Assembly (NCBI RefSeq): GCF_027943255.1
Contig: NC_072893.1
Coordinates: forward strand, 85,071,784 to 85,135,783
Reading direction: 5' to 3'
DNA from: Anastrepha obliqua
Lineage: Eukaryota; Arthropoda; Insecta; Diptera; Tephritidae
Length of the DNA stretch: 64,000 bases
In this document: positions 11,955 through 24,070 of the stretch, piece after piece
Numbering within the stretch: the stretch's first letter is position 1
How the letters are laid out: every line of letters starts with the position of its first letter
Notes under the pieces: generated by a model
Told to the model about the DNA's origin: nothing
The model's input: only the letters and a program-made list of their open reading frames with translations
The model's database searches: none
Position numbers and translations under genes: made by a program

Positions 11955-12863
11955 ACTTCAAGTGATATAGATATATAAAAATAGTAACCATTTACTTTTA
12001 CACAAGCCTTCAAGCAATTAGGCCATTCAGTTATTGTATAACGCACGGTTTCCATGGATATTGACGTCGCTGCTTGAACCAAATATTGCTTGACACTCTC
12101 CAAACTTCTGTAATGTCTTCGACAGGCCATGTTCTCCAATTCTGACCATCAATTATAGACCAGTGAATTCAGCCCCTGACTTCCAGACGGCCAATCTTCT
12201 TCGGCTATGAACCCAGGAATATTGTTTTTAGCCACTGCTGGGTGGAGACTAGCTGGAAAATACAACGCTCTCTATTCAAGAGAGTTCGGCTCAACTGTAT
12301 CAGCACTCGTTCTAAGGCATCCACTTTTGCCCTGATCTTATCTTCTTTTTCGCAGAAATGAGGAGATGTAACGCCTTTACAAAACACTCCTTACCAAACC
12401 AGTGAGGTGGCCAGGCTAGATGGTGGCCACGCTGAACCCTTGGAACAACATTTTTTGCGTCTTTAGAAGATTTAGCATAGATTTTGTCATTTTTCGTATT
12501 AAAAACTTCTTCAACAGTGAAAATTTTCTCATCTGTCAAAGAATATTTTCATGGCCATTGATCGCGTGCCACCGAAGAAGCTGCTTGCGTCTGTCGAGTA
12601 TAATTTTCTTCAGGCGCGTTGTCGAAAGATGATCAGTTGAGCGGTGGAGATCATCTCTAATTAGTCTTGGCATGGATCTGGTCGATACACATATTTTCCT
12701 GGACATGATTTTCTGCTTTCTTAAGAGATTTTTGCGAACTCTTTCTCGAACGGCTTTTAAGGCTGCACTGGATGGAACCACGCGAGAGCGACCACCCATT
12801 TTTACCACATTTACATATGTTATGCAATCACTTCAATGCGATTTTCCTTAGCTTCCGACTCCA
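11955..12863 (-). mobile_element. Tc1/mariner-type transposase relic of a second family
   Basis: Minus strand start about 12863: ESEAKENRIEVIA, then LLRKQKIMSRK, RLIRDDLHRS, LRWHAINGHENIL, MTDEKIFTVEEVFNTKND (first catalytic Asp, TDEKIFTVE), VPRVQRGHH, GVTSPHFCE, QQWLKT, RRHYRSLESVK and METVRYTITEWPNCLKAC. This is a nearly full-length transposase in scrambled frames with several deletions. Dead copy. Confidence 0.8.
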
Positions 12864-12997
12864 TTGTTAAAAAGCGAAATTTGCCATGAAACTGAGTATA
12901 ACTTATGAGTAGGCAATGCACACGAACAAAAGCTAAAATAACGAAACTTTTTTTGGGAATTTGCTCTCGCCGTATGCGTTGTAAGACTAAGATATAC

Positions 12998-13212
12998 AAG
13001 GTGACGTGAAGTTAATCATCCAATTTGGTTTTTGAGCATCTTTTTGAATAAATAAAAATATGATTTTGAGTGAGAGAAATCCTTATTTAGACCTTTACGC
13101 GCTCTATTGCTTGTCTATTTGTACATATACTGCAGTGGTCTAATTCTCAAGCGTCAAATATGACTGACATATGACGCTATTTGAAAAAGTAATAAATCTT
13201 CTGATAGGGTGT
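12998..13212. mobile_element. ~200-bp MITE family, copy 5
   Basis: AAGGTGACGTGAAGTTAATC at the left; inner text CCTTATTTAGACC, GCTTGTCTATTTGTACA; the right end AATCTTCTGATAGGGTG stops where the next element begins. Confidence 0.7.
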
Positions 13213-13222
13213 ATTGTATATA

Positions 13223-13990
13223 CAGTGCCTCACAAAAATATTCCGAAATCAAATTTTCCTAGTAAAAAGTCCAAAAAAAGAATATTTTATCTCGGGTTCA
13301 TATTCAAAAACTCATTTTTTAATACATATTAACTCTCAACTTTCTTTGAAAAAATAATTCAACCTCTCAAAAAACAAGGCGAGCTGACTTTAATGCACAT
13401 CACATAAGTATTCGGAATTTTAAATCATAATGGGTCTAGCAAAGGTATCGTTATGCACAGCGCGGTAGAATTTAAAATTCATTTAGTTAGTAAAATTGAT
13501 AGTTTCGGTAGTTTTCACTTAATATATTATATAATAAAATACGAGACGTTGTTTAAATCATTTACTACTTTACTATTGCGGTAATAAAGTGTGGTGAAAA
13601 GTGAATTCCGCAATGCACCACAATATGTTCAGTTAAACATGGTGATGGCAATGTAATGTTGAGGAGATGCATGAATGCAATTTATTAATGCTAAAATTGA
13701 CCATCGGCTTTATTTTCAAATATTCAAAGAGAATTTAAGTGCTAGCGCCAATAAACTTGGACCTTCTGCTCATTATATCTTCTAGCAAGATAACGACCCA
13801 AAGCATACAATTCACTATGGGAAGCTTTTGATATTACCTATATAACACCCCGAATGTTATGGCAACAGAACATTCAGTCGCCGGATCTAAATACGATCGA
13901 GCACTTGCGGACAAATTTAGAGCGTGTCATTCGGAAACACAAAATTATGTGTGATATCAGCTGTAAGAACGGGAGGGTTAGTTTTCTCTA
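13223..13990 (+). mobile_element. Second Tc1-like relic
   Basis: Begins CAGTGCCTCACAAAAATATT after TA 13221-13222, a Tc1-type terminus. C-terminal coding relic on +: LGPSAHYIF, QDNDPKHT (second catalytic Asp), SPDLN-like text followed by IEHLRTNLERVIRKH. The right terminus is not recognised. Confidence 0.7.
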
Positions 13991-14919
13991 TTAGAATCTA
14001 GAATAGGTAAGAAGAGTTATTAAAATGATATTTAGTTATTACTACATATTAGTTAAAAATACCATGAATTGTTTTTCGAACGCTTTCGTGACACACACTT
14101 TTTTTAAGTTAATGCATTATTTACTTACGCTTCTGCTTAAAAAAAATTGTATGTTTAAATTAAAGCTTAGACTACAATGAATTGACTAAAGTAGTTTTTC
14201 AGCAAAAAATTAAAACTGAAAGGAGTTTCTGCTATTTCATAATATATAAATGGTTTGTCATTTCTGGCGAGGAAAAATAGGGTCGATTTTTCTATAACTT
14301 TGTACTTTCGTGTACATAGAAGATTTCAAAGCCAGACTCTTCCGAATAGTATGCAGACCGCCGTAGCTGTGGCCGTATAAAAATAGCACATCTCCAAGGT
14401 AATAGTAGCAGAGCAGTGTTATGAACTAGAACTTTTAAAAAATTTTTTTATCATTTTCCGATTTATTCAGTGTTGAAAATACGATTTAATTGAAAATATT
14501 TTTTTATTATTATTGTAAAGACATATGTTTGACTGATTTGTTAATGAAAAGTTGTAAAAATTTAGATTAAAAGGTGCGTGTAGCATAACAGAAGTGAAAC
14601 TTTCCAGACAGACAAAGAAAGAGGGAGCGACCCGAGAGAGAATGTGAGAGAGAGAGAGAGAAAGAAAGAGTATATATCTAAATAAATTCAAAACATTTGC
14701 AGAGAATACAAATACACAAAATTTACAAAAAACGGCCGGACACAACCCGTGGCAACAACGCGCACTACTCCGAGCGTTTATCACCCGCACAAACGCAGCG
14801 ATTCCAAAACCGCAGCAACGGCATAAATTACCGCAAGGCAATATCAAGAAATCCGACGCCGGAATGGATAGCACTTTATAGTACGCACAAGCACTAGCCA
14901 GGAAACGGAATTAAGCGGC
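13991..14919. other. No gene seen; GA microsatellite at about 14644-14668
   Basis: AT-rich. A (GA)n tract lies in the middle. Open frames on either strand across it are low-complexity. Confidence 0.45.
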
Positions 14920-15066
14920 AAAAAGTAGGCACCAAACGCCAAAAAAATGGAGACCAAAAAACGGAACAAACAGTAGGCACCAAGGAAGTATAACGCCAAA
15001 AAGTAGGCACCAAAAATATATTTTCTACAAGTTTGCACCAACAAACAAGCGCCAAAAAGTAGGCAG
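14920..15066. repeat. Dispersed short tandem unit AAAAAGTAGGCACCAA
   Basis: The unit GCCAAAAAGTAGGCACCAA (or part of it) recurs at least four times with unequal spacers. No origin recognised; could be the inside of a decayed LTR or a minisatellite. Confidence 0.6.
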
Positions 15067-15879
15067 TGTTATTTCTCACTAGAAATTAGCAACCACAAGG
15101 AAAATTTCAGGAAAAATAGCCTTAGTGTATCTAAGATATATATAAGGTATAGCTCTCTCTCTCATTTTCCTCTACATTATATCGTGTTTCTCTCTCGCGG
15201 AACTAAAATTCCCAAAACGTTGCATGGCCTTGAAATTTTACTCTCCATTCTCGCTCTTCCAACGACGCCTAAGAAGTTTCACTTCAAAAATTTTCATGTT
15301 AAAATCATTCTAGTTGCATTTAATAATGTTGAAGTACTATTAAACGATTTATGTCGTACTCTGTACAACTCATATAAATTGATAAATAAAATTTCTGTAA
15401 ATTACTTTAAATATCTCCAGTTGTTTTTAATATTTTCATAATTACTATAATTTGAATAACATATAATTAAAAAAAAAAATTTTTGTTTTTCTCTGTCAAA
15501 AACCAAATTATTTTGTTTAAAAATTTGTAAAGAATTTTTTTTTTTGTAATTTTCGTAAAAACACACCTCTCAAATTTTTTCTCAGGTATTAAAACGCATA
15601 CAGAGAACCGGTGAAAAATACCGCCTACCAGCTTACTAATACTAGACTTACCAGCTTTTTGAATATTTTTACCAAAACCAGTTAAAATGGCTGCTCTTTA
15701 AAAGAAGTGCTTTTATTTACCTTTAAAACTGACAAAATATGTTGAATAATATTCATTGTAATACATAAATATATTTATGGCATTACCAATTAATAATAAA
15801 AATATTAATAATAATGCCTTAAATAGGTATGCAAATTCGCGAAAGATTTCATTCGTTTTATTCATTTTGGCATTTTCAG
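15067..15879. other. No gene seen
   Basis: AT-rich with homopolymer runs near 15470 and 15535. Confidence 0.4.
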
Positions 15880-16240
15880 AGTCTGGTGATAACTATAAAA
15901 AATTAGTTGAAGTAAAGGACCGCCACACGTGTTGCACCAGAATCATGGTTTCCCAGCATTCATATATTATGTCCCAAAAAAATGTTGCAGCACTATCAAG
16001 ATTTGAGCTGCCCCAATACATTTTCATCACATAGAAACTTGCCCCAATCATTTTGACTGGCAGTAACAAAAAATATATTTGTTTCAAATATATATAATAT
16101 AAAATAATATAAAGTTTAGAAAACTGATTCTTTACTTATAGCCACAAAAGTCATGATATCATAGCGGAAAGAATATGTTACATGCAGCAAGAATTTTGAA
16201 TTTAAGTCAAAATGACTACTGGTCTAGTAAGTCTAGTGCT
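15880..16240 (-). mobile_element. piggyBac-like repeat, second copy (5' part only)
   Basis: LPVKMIGASFYV here parallels VPVKMTGACFYA at 5950-6010, and the adjacent upstream 180 bp match 6011-6190. The transposase core is absent. Confidence 0.5.
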
Positions 16241-17776
16241 AATGCACGTAATTACACGTTGTTCGATTGGCAAACGAACTTAATATGTACGAGTACGCAT
16301 ACCAGCGATTCGTTAGAGCAGCGCTTTGCTCCTCCTAGTAAAGAAAATATAGCAGTATTGACGAGGTTTATGGACAGTATAAAATAGAAATTATAAAAAT
16401 ATTAGACATACATTCATACGTAGGTATTTAGGTATTATAATATTTAGCGATATGTAAAAGTATTTTCATACAACCTCTTTCATTTTACCTACAGGCCACT
16501 TGAAGGCATCCCAAAAATCCGGCATTCCAAAGATGCCTTCACATTTAGAATTTTTGTAAAACTCTTGTAGTTAACCTTGAGCATCGTTCGTTCACACCAT
16601 TCTAGTAATGTATGTATGTATATACTTAAACTAATAAAATATTTCTAATGCGCGGAACCCGCTTTATTTATGTATGGAATTAAATATATATATATATATA
16701 TATATAATACACATACTACATACATATATATTTTGCGGTTCCCTTTATTTTGTTTTCTTTTTCTTTGCGATGAATTGCGATTCTCGCATTTATAGTACGC
16801 TTGGTTTTGTTGTTATGCCTAGCACTTGTCCGAAAGTTGACGGTAAGTGTTATTTTTAACTGCCTTATGTAACACAGCGTGAAGTCTTGCCGAAATTACA
16901 ATACAATAAAACGTTTGAAAGCTTGTAAAATTTGCAGGTGTAGCTCTACCGAATAGTTTAGCAAAGGATCTACGCGGCAGGTATTTATCCCGGGATCCCG
17001 AAAAATTGGTTTTTAGGCATCAATTATCAACAAAACTTTTATATTTTCTTACTTTAATATGGTATGAGTATAATAAAGCAAGAGTTTTGCCCTTTTGTTA
17101 TTATAACACTTAAATTTTAAAAATTCATTTTTAAAAAACGCATAGGTAAAAAATAACAATAATAAAAAACAAACTAATTACAAATAAAAAAAAAACTTTA
17201 TAAAAATAGTGCTTAAAAAATAATATATTTTTGATTTTAAGCGGAATTGTTGCAGACTTCAACTTTGTGCTTTTCACATACACTTTTATTGCCACTCGCA
17301 CATGGCGACTTGGTCATTTCCTAATTTGTTTTTATAAAATCGTCTGTTATACTTTTTTGAAACTCATTTTTCCATTTTGAAATAGCAAAAGCGCAAAAAA
17401 CGCAAACTCTTTACCCCTAACTCGAGAACAAAATGTTGCTAATAAGAAGGCTGAAAGTTCACAAATGCTAATTGTTAGTCAATCGACGAGCCTCATAACA
17501 ACAAAACATCCACACTTTCTGCAATGATATTATTGCAGCAACTGAGATTACACGTATTTGAAAGCCATCGGTAAAGTGAAAGAAATTCTGTGCTACGAAA
17601 TATAAAATATATTTTACCCAAATCGGCTAACATTAGTACTCTTGGGCTACTTTTTTTCTTTCAAACGAATTCAAATACCATACATTCATATATCAGCTGA
17701 AATATATAGCTTTTGTGAAACTCCGCTTTTGACTACAATTAAGAAAGAGCTTGAAACTATGCTTTTGAAATTGTAG
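16241..17776. other. No gene seen; AT microsatellite at 16684-16706
   Basis: AT-rich, with an (AT)n run and several poly-A and poly-T tracts around 17150-17220. No motif recognised. Confidence 0.4.
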
Positions 17777-18088
17777 CCTATATCTTTATGTGAAGAAGAT
17801 TTAGAAGAATATACTCATAGTGTCTATGTAAATGAAATAGAAAGATTTAAGGAAAAATTTTATACTGTAATAAATCAATCTGCGCACACTTTCTTTAATA
17901 GAAAAACTTATACGAGTAAATTGTTGCACGCGTTGACAAAAGAAGTTGAATTATTTTGCAATTTGTATTACATAAATGGATTGAAAGTTCAACCGACAAG
18001 TGTTAAAGGGTTATATACAGTTAGAATACTGAAAAAAGCGAATTTTCCAGAATTTTTTCTGAGAAATCTTTTAAACTTATTGATCTAA
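17777..18088 (+). other. Unidentified open frame, 103 codons, after a TAG
   Basis: From a TAG at 17774-17776 to TAA at 18086-18088 one + frame stays open in AT-rich DNA and reads like protein: DLEEYTHSVYVNEIERFK, AHTFFNRKTYTSKLLHAL, ELFCNLYYINGLKV. The frame also continues upstream of the TAG (KKELETML). I do not recognise it; it may be a transposon relic or chance. Confidence 0.3.
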
Positions 18089-18373
18089 ATTGTGTACACA
18101 TATTATGTTACTTTTTAACTGTATTTTAAGACTTAGTATTTGTAAAAATATTTATTTGGAAAGGAGCTACAGCTGATCTCCGGGAGCTCCTCTCAAAAAA
18201 GACTTTTTTCAGTGACCACTATATCTCTGAACTGGATCCTCTGACATTAAAAAAACAAACAGATCTCGTTAAAGTAATGCTAAATCTAGTAATTAATCAA
18301 AGGGATAAACAAAATAAATTTCTTTGACAAAAAAATCGATTTTTGATACAAATTTGTTCCTCAAATTGTTCAT

Positions 18374-18376
18374 ATG

Positions 18377-18420
<44 letters not shown>
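18374..18420. repeat. (TA)n microsatellite
   Basis: About 45 bases of uninterrupted TA dinucleotides. Long reading frames across it encode only IY repeats and are not genes. Confidence 0.9.
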
Positions 18421-18422
<2 letters not shown>

Positions 18423-18424
18423 AA

Positions 18425-18560
18425 GCTCATGTTAAAATTTGAGACTAATCGGTTTAGCCGTTTTCGAGTAATGTTGCTCATTGACTTTAAAAACACAATT
18501 TTGAGAAAAACGTGTTTAAAGTTTGAAAAGAACTTTACAAGCACTCTGAAATGCCTTCTC
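18425..18560. repeat. Repeat sharing GAGAAAAACGTGTTTAAAGTTT
   Basis: Contains AATCGGTTTAGCCGTTTT and GAGAAAAACGTGTTTAAAG. A related copy with AAATCGGTTGAATAGTTTT and GAGAAAAACGCGTTTAAAG lies at about 19910-20010. Non-coding family of unknown type. Confidence 0.5.
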
Positions 18561-19149
18561 AAATTTTCGTGTAACTTCGAAAACATTCACCGGAAAGATT
18601 TTCAATTTTCTGTGTGTCTTCTTAAATATATGTACAGGTACATTAAGAAAATAAAATATAAAAAAATGGATTTTTTGAAAATTCTAACTGTATATAACCC
18701 CTTAAGACCAAAAGATTTTTTATTCACAGGTTTTGTGCACAACGGGTTCAGGTCAAGATTACAAGGCTTCTTTTTAAAAGCTTACAACTAATTATGTTTA
18801 GTTTCATGGAGCAGAATAAATATGTTGAGACGTTTTGTGTTTCTGCATTTGGTAAATTTTTGTTTAATGATTTTTTATATTAATTAATACTTTCCAAGTA
18901 TCCGAAATTTTCGGGATTATAATTCTCCGCTAATATTGGCATAAATAATTTGCATTTATGTAAGTATAAATGCATAATAAAGATTCCAATCCCGGAATCA
19001 CGGCCTTTTTTGTGTTTTTGTGAATCCATTTATTTATTCCAATCCGTTTTCTAACATTCAGTAATATCTTCACTTACAAAAACAATTTATTAAGCATGTA
19101 TGGAAAGCAGCCGGTGGTGCAACCATTTCTAGAATGTTTGCTTATAGGC

Positions 19150-20430
19150 ATAATAAGTCCATTGTTGACTTCCTCTTTAGTGTGTTAAAGGAGGTGGGAT
19201 TGAGAGTTCTATGTGTGATTAAATGGTTTGTGTGAGATTGAAATCTTTTAAGCAAGCTTTTTTGTTTTTTCAGCTATTGTGAGAAATTTGAGATCACGAT
19301 GTATTTGAACACTTGTGATGTAGTATAGTGCGTTTGTAATCATTCTTAGGGTTTTTGACTGGAATCTTTGGAGCATTTCGATGTTAGAGTTAGCTGCAGT
19401 GCCCCAGAGTTGTTTGCCATAGGCCCATATTTGTTCAAGGTGTAGTCCGATGTAACGACCGAAATTTCGACGTTTTTTCATGAATCTTTTTTAAAAAGAA
19501 AATAAAATGCGACCGTTTTAAAGTTTTTACATGTTTTTATTAGTGTTTTGAAGTAGATAAAAAAAATTTTTTAAAGTGAATTTTATATTATTTTTTTTAT
19601 TTTTGACGTCAAAGTGGAGTCCTTAAAAAAAAGATGAGTTGGTTCGGGGAAACACACAGCCTTCCAAAGTCATCTGAAATAAAAAAATTCAAATAGATTA
19701 TTATTCTGTTGACTTTATTTTAGGTCCCGAACCTAAAATATATATAAAAATAAAAAAACAAAAACAAAATGGCAGACTTGTGAAAAAAGTTCTCAAAATC
19801 TAATTTTTTTTCTTCATAAATTGTTTAAATTAAATAGTTTATTATTAAAAAACTAAATGTTTCAAAGGACCGGGATCTAGATATGTGTGTAGAACAGCGG
19901 GTTAAATTTTTAGCCAAATCGGTTGAATAGTTTTAAGTCAGTAATTCCACGAAATTTCGAAAACATGGTTTTGAGAAAAACGCGTTTAAAGTTTCGACAA
20001 CAGCTGCTACTGGCGTGTCACACGCTTTCATACACACTACGGCGCGTTCTCTTATTTTAGCAATAACTTTAAAAATAATTAAAATGTCTGTCTGAAATTT
20101 TTATAGTGTATTTTTAAGATGTTTTTCTTCCCAAAAATTTAAAAAAAAAATTTGATTTTTTGAACCCGTCACACCGGGCTACTGCCTTAAGATAACTGAG
20201 TAGAGTAAGAGTTTACTTTTGAGAGAAACATGAGAAATTCGGGCAGTATAGGTTTCGAAGTTTAATTCCAAGTGCTTTGCGTTCGGTACAAATATGCGTT
20301 TCCCATGTAAGCTTGCTGTCAAGGTCATGTTTTTGGCTTGTTCCATTCAGTTGCGAGTTACAGGGTGTTAACCATGGAAGGCAACAAATAGAAAATTCGG
20401 TACATTTTACAGTTTTTTTTTTGATAAAGG
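19150..20430 (-). mobile_element. Jockey-like LINE reverse-transcriptase relic, split in two
   Basis: Upstream piece at about 20213-20380 reads LDSKLTWETHICTERKALG and IKLRNLYC; downstream piece at about 19250-19480 reads IWAYGKQLWGTAANSN, MLQRFQSKTLRMITNALYY and HRDLKF. Both fit the region after the catalytic core of jockey-clade LINEs and would be about 20 residues apart in an intact element, but here are separated by about 720 bp of other repeats (19482-20212). Confidence 0.75.
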
Positions 20431-22524
20431 TGAAAATGCAAGCCAGGCCGCCGAAATTGTGAACGGTGTTTATGGTGCCGATATTGTAATAGCTAGTTAC
20501 GTGAAATTTTTTTTTCGTCGATGCCATGCAGGCATTTTTGATGTTAATGAAAATGTCTAAAATGTCCAAAATCCGTTGACCGGCATGCTAGTAGTGGTAG
20601 CATCGCCCAGGAGGTAAAGATCCACCTTAAAAAAATTTCAACCATTTGCGCAAAAAGTAGGGATTTCTTTTTCCACAAACTAATATCGAGTAGTCCCAAT
20701 ATTTTAGCTTCTACAGGCCATTAACTAGATAGAGAAGGGTCCACACGCTCCTGTTCCTCAAACTGTAAGCTCTTTTATCTCGAAACTACTTTTTTCGGCT
20801 TGGTGTTGTCAAAAAACAAAAACACTATTCAACCGAATCGTCTGAAATTTTAATATGTTGCTCACAGCATCAATGGCTATCACCCGTACTAGAATTTTGT
20901 TATTATTTCAATTATTTGGTATTTTTTGATTAAAAAACTGAAAAAAACTCGATTTTTATAGTGTCACATTCAAAACCGAGCCATTCTGTCATTTTTTTAT
21001 TTATTCTAGTACGGGACATAGCTACTGTCATACTGATTAATATTTTTCTTGGTGTTTTGTGTTTGAGATAAATAGAGGAGCCAAAATGGACAACAAGTCC
21101 TGGTCCAATTTTTCCGATTTCAGCGCCATTTTTAAAATTATTAAAATTAAAACAATTTTGGTTTTCATTTTTGTGTGTAAAAGAAGTTAAATAAAAAGCC
21201 TTAAAATTTAAATATCAATTTTCATTTTTTTATTGTAATAAAAAATCCTGAAAACACCCTAAATTTTCGAGCTCTAGACTACAGCGACCCCTTAAGTTCG
21301 TAAAATTGTATGTTTATTTTTCTAGTTTATAAATTAAATTAATTTATTACCTCCTGATTCAAAATACTATAATAGTCTGAGTATACACACATTTTTAGCA
21401 CAAACCTTTAACAAAATAAAAAACCTCTTAATCATGGGACAGCCTTGACATCCCAGAATTTCAATATAAAATCCCGAAAATCTCAGTATCAGTCAAACCC
21501 CAAAAATGTATCATCCCTAATAAAAACTGCATAAAATCGTAGAGCGCCTCTATGTCAGTGTCATCTGATGTGCATCCATGCATTTTCCAAACAAATTTTG
21601 TGCATCTTTTATCTCCACCTTTTTCTCACTCTCATATAAATTTGGCACTCCACATACAAATTAATTTATCATCTTACAACCCTGCATGACTTGTCTGTAG
21701 ATTAGTGTGTTTATGTATCTATACATGTATATGTGTTAGGCGTTTCTATTGCTATGTATGTATAAATCAGCACAAAACTATATGTTAGAAAATGGATTGC
21801 TCCACAGGCTTCCAGACTACAATCATAGCTTGTGCCTTAAGGTAACGTATTTTGAGATTTGAATGGAGGAATGGGCAGCGTTTATCTGAAATATTCTTAG
21901 TTTGTTATTGAAATAAAGAGAGTAGACTTGCATGTTAATCATGAATTACAATATTCGACAAAAAGACGTTTCATGACGAATGATACATCGAACTACGTAT
22001 TTCAGCTTACAGAGGAGATAACTGTGGCTACATTATTCCGTCTGTTTTGCCATATGCTCATGCCCTTTTTTTTGAGGTCATTGCTCTGGATATTCTTTCC
22101 AAAAGCGGTTAAACGTTCTTAGTTTCTGGATTGTCAAAAAAGTGGTTTCGCACAATAAGATCTCGATGTACCGCCACCTATCGCTAAGCGATTGGCAATC
22201 CTTGCCATCATGCCTCTCATGCTCAAGGTGTTAAAAACAGTTAATGTGTGAGAAGATTATGCCTCTTTGAAAGTATTCCCTACCAAAAATGTCTATTGCG
22301 TAAATCTTCTAGTTGAAAAATTGTGGTGTGGCTTCCCATTAGTTTTCGTTTCATTAAATTCATCCCAAAAATACTAGTCCTGTACTTCCTTCTTCAAGCT
22401 TTTCAAGATCGTAGGTCCGTTTTGGCCGCCGTTAACAGCAATAACGATATCAGCCGGAGATCAAACGGAGAATCACTCTTGCTAATAGGTGTTACTATGG
22501 GCCAAGTAAACAATTGAGTAGTCG
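20431..22524. other. No gene seen
   Basis: AT-rich, low-complexity intergenic DNA. Open frames are short and without motifs. Confidence 0.4.
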
Positions 22525-22990
22525 AGCTCTCTCTCGCATGACAAACACTGACACAAGACGCTCATCATACCCGTGTTGCTTTATGGCGCAGAGGCATGGG
22601 TAGTGTCACAAAGCGATGCAGCCGCTCTTGGGGTGTTTGAGAGAAAAGTTCTTCGTAAGATCTTCGGTCCTGTGCGCATTGGCGAAGACTACCGTTCAAG
22701 AATGAACCACGAGCTGTATGAGCTCTACGCCGACATTGGCTAAGGCATGTCGTGCGTATGAATGAAGAAGCTCCAGCAAAGAAGGTGTTCGAGGGCGAAG
22801 TCCAAGGGAGCCGACGCAGAGGAAGACCTTTGCTCCGGTGGAAAGACCAGGTGGAGGAAACCCTATGCTTGCTTGGTGTACAGAATTGGAGAAGACGCGC
22901 GCGGAGCAGAGGCGCCTGGAGAGAGCTAGTGAGGTCAGCCGTAACTCGGTAACGGGTTGTTATGGCCACCTAAGTAAGTAAGTAAGTAAG
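22525..22990 (+). mobile_element. LINE reverse-transcriptase C-terminus with (GTAA)n tail
   Basis: Plus strand: LLYGAEAWVVSQSDAAALGV, FERKVLRKIFGPVRIG, MNHELYELYADIG, then in another frame VRMNEEAPAKKVFEG, RRRGRPLLRWKDQVEETL and NWRRRARSRGAWREL. It ends with a GTAA repeat at about 22970-22990, the kind of simple-repeat tail these LINEs carry. Same family as 690-1290 and 42491-42890. One stop/frameshift near 22740. Confidence 0.85.
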
Positions 22991-23771
22991 GTCCGTTTTG
23001 GTTATGCTTCATTCCAGGCCTACTGCAAACATTAAACAAAAAATTGTAGGAAAAGTGTTTTCCATATGCTCATGCCAATTTATTTATTTTTTTATTTAAC
23101 AAAAATACCAAAAATGCACATTTTCTTACAGACTCTTACAGAACTATACGCGCATGAGAACAAGTCAATTATTTTTTTCTTCAAATAGTTACAACTTCTG
23201 AAGCTTTAGAGCCCCCTTGTTGGAAATTTCAATATTGTTATTAATTTGATTATAATTATATATTAATTTAATATTATTCATTATAATTCAATCGAAAAAA
23301 AATTTTGGAATTTGGAACGAAATTTTTAAAATGAACAAGCAGAGCCTTTAAAAAAAAGCTAATAAAACTAAACTGACTTTTAATTTTTCCAACGACACCC
23401 CATTTGTGCAAATTGGTTCAGAAAATTTTAACTTATAAAAGGTTTTAGTCCCTCTTGTTAGAAATTTTTTGATTTTTGACACCTCCATAACTTCTGTAAA
23501 AAAAAGTTAAGAAAAAATATTAAGCCCATTTCCGTCAGTTTGGGTATGAATTTAGACTATGCGTAAAATTTGAGCGAAATCGAAGAGAATGTTTTGCCGG
23601 AAATCAACATCGTCATATTGATCCCCATTGCGCGGCATAGGGCCAAAGTAAAATCTTTCCATTCTGTACTCTCCCTGGTTTTAGTTTTCACTCGCTGCCA
23701 AGTTAGGACGTTGTGCAAAGCTATGAATTACTCAAATATGTAGCGTTGACAAGTACTTCTGATCTGTCGTA
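22991..23771. other. No gene seen
   Basis: AT-rich repeat-like DNA with phrases such as CCTCCATAACTTCTG; no motif recognised. Confidence 0.4.
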
Positions 23772-24070
23772 TGCCGCCGTAGTCGAATGGGTTGGTGCGT
23801 GACTAGCATTCGGAGTAGGTGAGTTCGAATTTTCGTGCATGAAACACCAAAATGAATAAAAAAATGTTCTAATAGTTGTCTCTCCTCGACAAGCAATGGC
23901 AAACCTCCGGGTGCATTGCTGCCATAAAAAGCTCCTCACAAAAATATCTGTCGTTAGGAGTCGACTTAAAAGTGTAGGTTCCTCCAATTGTGGAACACGA
24001 ACATGATACACTCCACAAACTGAAGGAGGAACTCGGCCAAACACCCAAAAATTGTATAAGCGCCAGTGAT
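23772..24070 (+). mobile_element. tRNA-derived SINE, copy A
   Basis: Head GCCGCCGTAGTCGAATGGGT ... GAGTTCGAATTTTC (B-box-like), body GGCAATGGCAAACCTCCGGG and GGAGTCGACTTAAAAGTGTA, 3' end TATAAGCGCC followed by an AT-rich simple tail. About 300 bp. Not a functional tRNA gene. Confidence 0.8.

Noticed and set aside
14600..15500. A long terminal repeat
   Set aside because: Composition suggested an LTR leader, but no second copy, TG...CA ends or target duplication was found in the window.
18293..18791. Frames of 155 and 97 codons with runs of IY
   Set aside because: Both pass through the (TA)n microsatellite and decode it as Ile-Tyr repeats.
23772..23850. A possible tRNA gene
   Set aside because: It has tRNA-like box sequences but belongs to a ~300-bp dispersed family (SINE), and no proper cloverleaf could be drawn by eye.
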